Part shown: positions 1 to 4,999 of the stretch, piece after piece | How positions within the stretch are numbered: the first letter of the stretch is position 1 | How the letters are laid out: each line of letters starts with the position of its first letter | Assembly (NCBI GenBank): GCA_028823075.1 | Contig: JAPKCE010000084.1 | Span: forward strand, 1 to 7,599 | DNA length: 7,599 nucleotides | Source: Myxococcota bacterium | GTDB taxonomy: Bacteria; Myxococcota; UBA4151 | Direction: 5' to 3' | Position numbers and translations under genes: made by a program | The notes under the pieces: generated by a model | Databases searched by the model: none | What the model saw: only the letters and a program-made list of their open reading frames with translations | Told to the model about the DNA's origin: nothing

Positions 1-672
1 TTTTTTCTTCTTTTCGGTGGTGGCATCGATAAGCCGCGGCGCTAAAACACCGTCTTTGGCATCACCACTTCCGGCTTTCACATCTTGGTCTAAACCCTTC
101 GGTGCACTGCCTAAAAGACTCATATGATAAACTTGCTGACCGCCGATGGCGAGCAAGGTGGTGACCAGTAAATTACCGGCAGCCTGGCCGAGCAGAGCCT
201 TGGACACTGGGCCCGATTTCAACGCTCCGCCGAGCAGGGGAATGAGCAAAATTGCTAGATTGGCGCCATACAGTCGCAGACACCACAAACAGACGTAACC
301 GAGTTGAAATTTGGAGATAGCGTAAAGAAAAACACTGTAAACAGTACTGCCGGCACCGATAGCCAAGATGATCGCCAAGACGCCCTGACGACCCTTTAGG
401 CCCAAGAAGCCTAGCCACAACACCAGCGCGTAAACACCCATGCCCCAAGTCGCAATTGGGATACCGATGAACTCGGAATATTCGGAGGTATTGACCACAT
501 TGCAGTCGACGCCTTTATCGGCAGTGCAACCGATCAACTCCGCTGGCGCTGTACCAAAAGCCTGCACCTCATGGTGCCAGGTCATAAGCCCGCCGACGCC
601 TAGGCCGAACAGGGCGACGAGCATTAAAGAGATAAAGACCCAGGAGGGTGCTTTACTTGTCGAGGCGTTCAT
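1..672 (-). CDS. VKOR-family membrane thiol oxidase, C-terminus cut by window edge
   Basis: The frame is open from the ATG at 672 to the left edge, giving 224 visible residues and no stop. VKOR proteins reoxidise periplasmic thiol oxidases and pass electrons to quinone in the inner membrane. Seen: loop cysteines C49 and C57, S63, and a CLWC motif at 128-131. The C49-C57-S63 spacing equals that of human VKOR (C43, C51, S57). About five hydrophobic segments lie near 11-30, 72-92, 98-118, 127-148 and 160-182, the number expected for bacterial VKOR. A hydrophilic stretch (183-224) ending in Lys residues follows. Many bacterial VKORs continue into a periplasmic thioredoxin or DsbA-like domain, so one may lie beyond the edge; this is inference. 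The ATG overlaps the stop of the upstream TlpA-type gene by four bases, with an AGGGG-like ribosome site inside that gene, which suggests coupled translation. The family call is strong; the quinone partner and substrate are unknown. Confidence 0.88.
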   Translation of the reverse strand, partial: MNASTSKAPSWVFISLMLVALFGLGVGGLMTWHHEVQAFGTAPAELIGCTADKGVDCNVVNTSEYSEFIGIPIATWGMGVYALVLWLGFLGLKGRQGVLAIILAIGAGSTVYSVFLYAISKFQLGYVCLWCLRLYGANLAILLIPLLGGALKSGPVSKALLGQAAGNLLVTTLLAIGGQQVYHMSLLGSAPKGLDQDVKAGSGDAKDGVLAPRLIDATTEKKKK

Positions 673-1172
673 TTACGCCCCTTTCGAGTCATCGCGGCCA
701 ACGCATTTTCGAGTTGGGTGAGCCCGTCTTTCTTATTATAACCAACTTTGCGAAACTTCACCGTACCTTTAGGGTCGATGATGTACGAAGTTGGCATGCT
801 CGCCACGTCATAGCGGGCTAAAGCTTTGTTTTCAGGATCAAAGGCCACCGGAATTTTGAGCTTCATACGCTCTAACATGCGGCGCCCGGCAGCCGGGTTT
901 CGATCCACGTCCACGGCGATGAAATGCACCTTAGGGTAACGCTTAGAAAGCAAGACCAACTGGGGCAACTCATCTTGGCAAGGCCCGCACCAACTCGCCC
1001 AAAAGGCGATGACCACATGTTTACCGCGCTTCTTGCTCAAGGTGAAGGTGCCACCCTTATTGTCTTTGAGTTCAAAATCGGGAGCCGTTCGGCCCAGAAG
1101 CGTCTTATGATCCATCGGGATCATCTCTGGCATGGGCGTGCTTGACGCCAGCAACAGACTCAAAAACAACAT
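669..1172 (-). CDS. TlpA/ResA-type thioredoxin-fold protein, probably exported
   Basis: The product is 167 residues if started at the ATG at 1172. It is a thioredoxin-fold thiol-disulfide oxidoreductase acting outside the cytoplasm. Seen: a hydrophobic N-terminus (2-9), the AhpC/TSA-Redoxin-type start APDFELKD (30-37), the active site WCGPC (61-65) and the cis-proline region SMPTSYIID (125-133). The ATG at 1172 has a well-placed GGAGAA site 6-8 bases upstream. A GTG at 1205 in the same frame would add Arg-Ile-Arg-Lys and give a more classical charged signal-peptide start, so the N-terminus is uncertain. No cysteine sits at a lipobox, so it is not an obvious lipoprotein. It is the first gene of a two-gene unit with the VKOR-type gene, with a 4-base ATGA overlap. 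It may be a VKOR redox partner, or a reductant for apocytochrome thiols as CcmG and ResA are; the motif alone cannot decide. Confidence 0.87.
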   Translation of the reverse strand: MLFLSLLLASSTPMPEMIPMDHKTLLGRTAPDFELKDNKGGTFTLSKKRGKHVVIAFWASWCGPCQDELPQLVLLSKRYPKVHFIAVDVDRNPAAGRRMLERMKLKIPVAFDPENKALARYDVASMPTSYIIDPKGTVKFRKVGYNKKDGLTQLENALAAMTRKGRK

Positions 1173-1178
1173 CAGTAT

Positions 1179-1184
1179 TTCTCC
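1179..1184 (-). promoter_or_regulatory. Ribosome-binding site supporting the 1172 start of the TlpA-type gene
   Basis: The minus strand reads GGAGAA six bases before the ATG at 1172. The in-frame GTG at 1205 has only a GGA directly touching it, too close to act as a normal site. This favours 1172, although the signal peptide would look better from 1205. Confidence 0.55.
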
Positions 1185-1300
1185 AAAAGCTTTGCGAATG
1201 CGCACTCCGCTAACAAAGCAGCGCCCGCGCTTCAACAACCCTCAAACATGCTCAACCATTTTTTTCTTCCGAGGGGAGCCCGGCATGCTAGCGGGTACCC

Positions 1301-1306
1301 GGAGAG
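1301..1306 (+). promoter_or_regulatory. Ribosome-binding site fixing the wcaJ start at 1314
   Basis: GGAGAG lies seven bases before the ATG at 1314. The in-frame ATG at 1248 would add 22 residues unlike WcaJ proteins and lacks a comparable site, so 1314 is preferred. Confidence 0.65.
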
Positions 1307-1313
1307 AACACGA

Positions 1314-2687
1314 ATGGCTCAAGCCGGCTTATTGCGACCGCATCAATCACGCATCACTTTAATGCAGCGGGTTTTGGACGTGGTGATCATCGCCGGAACG
1401 CTTTATTTAGCGACTTTGATACCCCGGGTCGTCGAAAGCCAAGCCTATTTGAACTTGGCCCTTCTCGCCGTTGTCGCCTTCACCTTTATCGGTGAGTTCG
1501 GCGGCCTATACAGTTCATGGCGCGGCAGCAGCGTAGGTGCCGAGGTGATGCGCACTTGGTGGTGTTGGAGCCTGGTCACAGTGATTCTTTTGGGCGTCGG
1601 CTTCGCCACAAAAACTTCGGTCGTATACAGCCGCATGGCGGTTACCCTTTGGTTTGTCGCCACCCCCGTCGCTCTGAGTTTTCTACGGTTAGCCTTGCGC
1701 GTAGCGCTGCGCATGGCGCGTGACCGCGGCTACAACAAACGCACCGGCGCCGTTGTGGGCTCGGGCCCCATCGCCAAACGTATCGCCAAAACACTTGTCG
1801 ACAACCCAAGTTTTGGTATCGAGCAAAGCGGCTTTTACGATGATGAAGGCGAGGGCTTAGCGGGTGATTTAGATGCTTTGGTCGAGCGCTGCTCTGAAGG
1901 TAAAATCGATGTCGTTTATCTGGCCTTACCGCTCGAGAGAAGCCGCCTGATTCGAGACCTTACCGAGCGTCTGCACAACTCGACCGTATCGGTTTACTTG
2001 GTGCCCGACCTGCTGGTCTTTGATCTCATGCAAGCGCGTGTACAGAACCTCGGCGATGTGCCTGTGATCTCTATTCTCGAAAGCCCGTTTTTGGGAATTG
2101 ATGGGTGGGTGAAGCGCGCCGAAGATGTGGTCGTTGGCTTTATCATCCTCGCGTCGATCACCCTGCCGATGATCGCCATCGCCGCCGCGGTTAAACTCAC
2201 GTCGAGCGGCCCTGTGTTCTTTAAACAGCGCCGGATTGGGTTCGACGGCAAAACGATCACGGTATGGAAATTCCGCTCGATGAATACCTGCGATTATGGT
2301 GACACCTTCGTTCAAGCGACCAAAAGCGATGTGCGCATCACGCGACTTGGCGCGTTTTTACGCAAAACATCGCTCGATGAGTTACCGCAATTCATCAACG
2401 TCATCTCAGGGCAGATGTCGATCGTCGGGCCGCGCCCACATGGGGTGGCGCAAAACGAGCAATACCGGCAACTCATCGGCGATTACATGCTCCGGCATAA
2501 GGTCAAACCAGGCATCACCGGTTGGGCACAAATCAACGGCTGGCGAGGCGAAACCGACACCTTAGAGAAGATGGAAAAGCGCGTAGAGTTTGATCTTCAC
2601 TACATCCGCAACTGGTCGTTGTGGATGGATTTGAAGATCATCGTTCTCACCGTGTTTCGGGGTTTTACCGACCCCAACGTCTATTAG
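1314..2687 (+). CDS. wcaJ: WcaJ-type undecaprenyl-phosphate glucose-phosphate transferase
   Basis: The 457-residue product matches the usual length of the WcaJ / exopolysaccharide polyprenyl glycosylphosphotransferase family. These inner-membrane enzymes move glucose-1-phosphate from UDP-glucose to undecaprenyl phosphate, the first step of capsule or exopolysaccharide repeat-unit assembly. Seen: four hydrophobic segments near 18-37, 45-66, 82-98 and 108-130; a nucleotide-fold-like middle domain with GSGPIAKRIAKTL (149-161); KRAED (267-271) before the membrane re-entrant helix (272-293); then the catalytic domain with KFRSM (319-323), TSLDELPQF (352-360, Asp355-Glu356 being the expected catalytic pair) and a GPRPH motif. 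The C-terminal third closely resembles E. coli WcaJ from memory, including WAQINGWRGETDTLEKMEKR. No other polysaccharide genes are visible in the window, so the polymer is unknown. The stop codon overlaps the convergent EF-hand-like gene by four bases. Glucose is the usual donor in this subgroup; galactose cannot be excluded. Confidence 0.93.
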   Translation: MAQAGLLRPHQSRITLMQRVLDVVIIAGTLYLATLIPRVVESQAYLNLALLAVVAFTFIGEFGGLYSSWRGSSVGAEVMRTWWCWSLVTVILLGVGFATKTSVVYSRMAVTLWFVATPVALSFLRLALRVALRMARDRGYNKRTGAVVGSGPIAKRIAKTLVDNPSFGIEQSGFYDDEGEGLAGDLDALVERCSEGKIDVVYLALPLERSRLIRDLTERLHNSTVSVYLVPDLLVFDLMQARVQNLGDVPVISILESPFLGIDGWVKRAEDVVVGFIILASITLPMIAIAAAVKLTSSGPVFFKQRRIGFDGKTITVWKFRSMNTCDYGDTFVQATKSDVRITRLGAFLRKTSLDELPQFINVISGQMSIVGPRPHGVAQNEQYRQLIGDYMLRHKVKPGITGWAQINGWRGETDTLEKMEKRVEFDLHYIRNWSLWMDLKIIVLTVFRGFTDPNVY

Positions 2688-3457
2688 TCGGCTTTGATGA
2701 TCCCGGCGTCGATCAGTTTACCGACTTCGAGAAAAGCTTTCGCCGAGGTCGAGAAGCGACCGATCTCTTTTTGGCTGTAGCCGTTGTGGTTCGTGTCCTT
2801 GTTCTTGAGCAGACGCTCTGACGCGTAATCAACCGCACGATCGATGTCTTTTGTCGTCACGCGAGCGCCCGTTTCATGGTCACGAGCGTCGATAAAGCTA
2901 AAGAAGTAACTCGCCGCTAGGGCTTCGGTGCCACGCCCTTGGCTGTACAGGTTGCCGATCAAAGCTTCGCGATCGTCGCGTGAGGTGATCTGATCAGCGC
3001 CTGCAGCCTGCTTCAACATCTCAGCCGTATGCTGCAAGCCGAGTTCGGGGATGCGATGCGCCACACGACCACCGCCATCAGCGGCGTCCGAGCGCAATTT
3101 CAAGCCAATTTCGACTAAGGCACGACCGGTGGCCGGCATGGTCTTGAGCTCGGCTTGGGAATAGCCGTTGCGGTTAGTATCTGCGCTCTCGAGCAGTTCA
3201 GTTTCGACAAAGCTACGAGCCTGATCGAGATCGCTGCCGGTGACTCGAGCGCCGGGGGCGTCTTCGAACTTATCGACCATGCGAAACACTTTGCCGGCGG
3301 CCAAGGCTTCGGTGCCCTGTCCATTTTTACGCAAATCTTGACCGAGCTTTTCAGCATCAGCTCGGGAGATGATGCCGTCTTTACCAGCGCTATCCTTGAG
3401 CATTTTGGTGACGTGCTCAAGGCCTTCGAGGGGTACGTTATGTCCGATTCGACTCAT
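2684..3457 (-). CDS. Duplicated EF-hand-like protein of unknown function
   Basis: I do not recognise a named family. The 257-residue product has no signal peptide or membrane segment, so it is probably cytoplasmic unless exported another way. Residues 3-120 and 131-248 are two copies of one unit, aligned without gaps at an offset of 128; I count 51 identities in 118 positions by eye. Each copy holds three calcium-loop-like stretches: degenerate at 23-34/151-162, weak at 65-76/193-204, and clear at 93-103/221-231 (DTNRNGYSQAE and DTNHNGYSQKE). The clear loops have Asp, Asn, Asn, Gly at positions 1, 3, 5 and 6, but reach the acidic residue one position early. Both copies also share GTEALAA and TGARVT-like segments (GARVT exactly). 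Calcium binding is inference. The start is supported by TAGGAG seven bases upstream. The gene is divergent from the lipoprotein across a palindrome-rich control region, and its end overlaps wcaJ by four bases. Confidence 0.85.
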   Translation of the reverse strand: MSRIGHNVPLEGLEHVTKMLKDSAGKDGIISRADAEKLGQDLRKNGQGTEALAAGKVFRMVDKFEDAPGARVTGSDLDQARSFVETELLESADTNRNGYSQAELKTMPATGRALVEIGLKLRSDAADGGGRVAHRIPELGLQHTAEMLKQAAGADQITSRDDREALIGNLYSQGRGTEALAASYFFSFIDARDHETGARVTTKDIDRAVDYASERLLKNKDTNHNGYSQKEIGRFSTSAKAFLEVGKLIDAGIIKAD

Positions 3458-3464
3458 GGTGTGA

Positions 3465-3470
3465 CTCCTA
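3465..3470 (-). promoter_or_regulatory. Ribosome-binding site for the EF-hand-like gene
   Basis: The minus strand reads TAGGAG seven bases before the ATG at 3457. This decides against longer readings that begin upstream in the same frame, which would run through the palindromes and the putative promoter. Confidence 0.7.
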
Positions 3471-3475
3471 AGTTG

Positions 3476-3495
3476 TGATCGATTGTCGGCGATCA
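3476..3495. promoter_or_regulatory. Perfect inverted repeat TGATCG-N8-CGATCA, possible operator
   Basis: Six-base arms at 3476-3481 and 3490-3495 are exactly complementary around an 8-base spacer. It sits between the putative -10 of the EF-hand-like gene and its ribosome site, so it would overlap the transcription start: a typical repressor position, or a short hairpin in the leader. The 8-base spacer is the same as in the two palindromes further up the gap, but the arms differ. Confidence 0.45.
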
Positions 3496-3523
3496 GTATG
3501 GAGGGGTGCGGCCCATCGGACAA
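3495..3523 (-). promoter_or_regulatory. Putative sigma-70-like promoter of the EF-hand-like gene
   Basis: On the minus strand TTGTCC (3523-3518) and CATACT (3500-3495) are separated by 17 bases; each matches four of six consensus positions. The -35 element lies inside palindrome A and the -10 touches the TGATCG inverted repeat, so regulators at either site would affect it. This is a by-eye call. Confidence 0.4.
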
Positions 3524-3531
3524 ATAACCGA
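3510..3531 (-). promoter_or_regulatory. Palindrome A, operator-like element facing the EF-hand-like gene
   Basis: The core at 3516-3531 reads TCGGACAAATAACCGA on the plus strand: arms TCGG and CCGA around 8 bases. On the minus strand it is followed by TGGGCC (3515-3510). The same element, facing the other way, recurs at 3551-3571. It lies 58 bases from the start codon of the EF-hand-like gene and overlaps its putative -35. Confidence 0.55.
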
Positions 3532-3550
3532 CGCAAGTTTTCAGTCCGAG

Positions 3551-3571
3551 TCAGTCATTTGTCTGAGGGCC
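3551..3571 (+). promoter_or_regulatory. Palindrome B, operator-like element facing the lipoprotein gene
   Basis: The core at 3551-3566 reads TCAGTCATTTGTCTGA: arms TCAG and CTGA around 8 bases, followed by GGGCC. It matches palindrome A (read on the minus strand) at 13 of 16 core positions, and the two arm differences are paired (G/C in A becomes A/T in B), so the palindrome is kept. It ends 56 bases before the lipoprotein start. TCAGTC also occurs ten bases earlier (3541-3546). I found no good -10 for the lipoprotein gene. Confidence 0.55.
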
Positions 3572-3612
3572 ATTGGTTTTGGAAGTTGTTAAGCGTAAGC
3601 TGACTCGAGGAT

Positions 3613-3616
3613 AGGA
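3613..3616 (+). promoter_or_regulatory. Ribosome-binding site of the cysteine-rich lipoprotein gene
   Basis: AGGA lies six bases before the ATG at 3623. That start also gives a complete lipoprotein signal peptide, so the two lines of evidence agree. Confidence 0.6.
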
Positions 3617-3622
3617 TCCCAA

Positions 3623-4999
3623 ATGAGCCTTCGATTTCGACTCTTGACGCTGACCACCCTAGCCATGCTTAGCGCTTGCGGGCCTCCGAATAACGCTGAG
3701 CGCTCGGTGACAACAAACGCCTGCGAAGTTGAAGCCGACTGCCCGGCCGCCAAGACCTGCGTTATGGGCTCAAATATCTGCCGCGCCTTGCAACCGGGCG
3801 AATGCCGTCGCGACGACGCTAACCGCTGCGCCTGCGAACTCGACAGCCATTGCCCCGACGGCTTTAGCTGCGGTGGGTCCGGCCTGTGCGAAGTGCAGCG
3901 TGGTGAAGAAGGAGAAACGCCTAGCGAGCCCGAGCCTGAAGTTCCTGAAGAGCCTGTCGAGACCGATGGTTGCGAGTTTCTCAGCGACTGCGCCATCTCC
4001 CAATTCTGCCACCCTACCGACCGCCAATGCGTCGAACTTCCAAACGGTAGTTGCCGGATCTCTGAACAATGCGCTGACGGCACCTGCCAGATTGCCGAGG
4101 GGCGTGAAATTGGACGCTGCATCGTCGATAACAGTTGCAATTCGGACGCCCAATGCGGCGAGCGTCAGATCTGCGCCGAGGCGAGTTGCGTCGACGTGCA
4201 ATGCCGGCTCCCCGAGCATTGCCGACCTGGGCAAAACTGCGAAGGCAATATTTGCGTCACCCCCGCCCCCGAGCCCGAGCCGGAGCCCGAGCCCGAGCCG
4301 GGAAACAACGAGGCCGACGATCACGGCAACAACGCCGTATCGGCAACGTTAGTCGCCGACATGAGCCAAACGGCCGGCAGGATCGAAGTGGGCGCCGACG
4401 TCGACATCTTTCGCTTCGTAGCAACCATCAGCGCCGATTACGAAATCAACACCAGCTCGAATATGGACACCTACTGCGTTCTTAGTGATTCGGCCGAAGG
4501 CCTTATTGAAAATAACGATGACGGCGGCAGTGGACTCAACTGTAGCATCACTTCACGGCTCGAAGAAGGAGCTACCTACTATGTTTTGGTGCGTCATTTC
4601 TCGGGGAACGGAACGGGTGATTACACGCTCAACCTGCTGCGCGGTTTGCCCGACCAAGGCGGTTTGGCCGATCAAGGCGATTCCGTCGACAGCGCGGCGC
4701 CGGTTGAACTTCCCGCTCAAGTCGCCGGCGAAATCACTGCGGGCGACCACGATTGGTTCCGTTTCACGCCGGCCGCCAATGGCAACTACCGACTTGAGAC
4801 AACGAGTAATATCGATACGCTTTGTGGTCTTTTAGATGGTCGTGGCGGCGAATTAATGGCCGACGATGACGGCGGTGCAGGCCTTAATTGCCGCATCGAG
4901 ACTGAATTGGTCGCCGGCACCACTTACATCTTCGCTGTGCGTGGGTTTAGCGCCTTTACCTCGGGTGCTTACACCGTGGGAATAGCGTTAGCGCCCTAG
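3623..4999 (+). CDS. Cysteine-rich lipoprotein with two PPC-like domains
   Basis: The 458-residue product starts with Arg residues, a hydrophobic stretch and a lipobox LSAC, so Cys19 is the likely lipidation site and the protein is anchored in the envelope. Residues 34-211 hold 26 cysteines. Five modules follow a CX5CX5CX4-6C pattern beginning at C34, C71, C117, C172 and C194; this style is often annotated Dickkopf-N-like in Myxococcota. An acidic Pro-Glu linker (101-113) divides the array and a second one (216-226) ends it. Two pre-peptidase C-terminal-like beta domains follow, about 236-338 and 352-456. Each has Asp-Phe/Trp-Phe-Arg-Phe near its start (261-265 IFRF, 377-381 WFRF), an acidic DDGG stretch, and two cysteines 22 apart (C285/C307, C401/C423). 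PPC domains usually sit behind secreted peptidases, but no catalytic domain is present here, so binding or display is more likely. Function unknown. The CTAG at its end gives TAG stops to both this gene and the convergent cytochrome gene. Confidence 0.93.
   Translation: MSLRFRLLTLTTLAMLSACGPPNNAERSVTTNACEVEADCPAAKTCVMGSNICRALQPGECRRDDANRCACELDSHCPDGFSCGGSGLCEVQRGEEGETPSEPEPEVPEEPVETDGCEFLSDCAISQFCHPTDRQCVELPNGSCRISEQCADGTCQIAEGREIGRCIVDNSCNSDAQCGERQICAEASCVDVQCRLPEHCRPGQNCEGNICVTPAPEPEPEPEPEPGNNEADDHGNNAVSATLVADMSQTAGRIEVGADVDIFRFVATISADYEINTSSNMDTYCVLSDSAEGLIENNDDGGSGLNCSITSRLEEGATYYVLVRHFSGNGTGDYTLNLLRGLPDQGGLADQGDSVDSAAPVELPAQVAGEITAGDHDWFRFTPAANGNYRLETTSNIDTLCGLLDGRGGELMADDDGGAGLNCRIETELVAGTTYIFAVRGFSAFTSGAYTVGIALAP
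4268..4300 (+). repeat. Hexanucleotide repeat encoding a Pro-Glu linker
   Basis: Five CCNGAG units plus a final CCG encode alternating Pro and Glu (residues 216-226) between the cysteine-rich region and the PPC-like domains. The repeat is in frame and near perfect at DNA level, so its length may vary between strains without breaking the frame. Confidence 0.85.

Larger units (their letters stand above)
1173..1313. other. Divergent intergenic spacer between TlpA-type gene and wcaJ
   Basis: This 141-base gap must hold both 5' regions. I see no convincing -35/-10 pair in either direction. It contains a run of seven T (1259-1265), a perfect 10-base palindrome CGGGTACCCG (1292-1301) just ahead of the wcaJ ribosome site, and overlapping GCATGC and GCTAGC palindromes (1284-1292). 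Their role, if any, is unknown. Confidence 0.5.

Noticed and set aside
1258..1268. T-rich run as a terminator
   Set aside because: No stable GC-rich hairpin precedes it on either strand, and it lies between two divergent starts where no transcript is expected to end.
1248..1313. Upstream ATG extending WcaJ by 22 residues
   Set aside because: The added residues do not resemble a WcaJ N-terminus and no good ribosome site precedes 1248, whereas GGAGAG sits seven bases before 1314.
3458..3523. Longer start for the EF-hand-like protein
   Set aside because: It would translate through the inverted repeat and putative promoter; the ATG at 3457 has a strong ribosome site and the duplicated unit begins at residue 3.
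4268..4300. CCNGAG repeat as a CRISPR-like or regulatory repeat
   Set aside because: It is a short in-frame codon repeat with no spacers and encodes a Pro-Glu linker between two domains.
3589..4324. Long open frames on the minus strand opposite the lipoprotein gene
   Set aside because: They mirror the GC-rich, stop-poor Pro/Glu and cysteine codons of the lipoprotein; the translations show no domain, signal or ribosome site.
4135..4485. Arginine-rich plus-strand frame inside the lipoprotein gene
   Set aside because: Its Arg-Arg-Gln-like repetitive composition is what an out-of-frame reading of GC-rich repeats gives; the lipoprotein frame is clearly the coding one.
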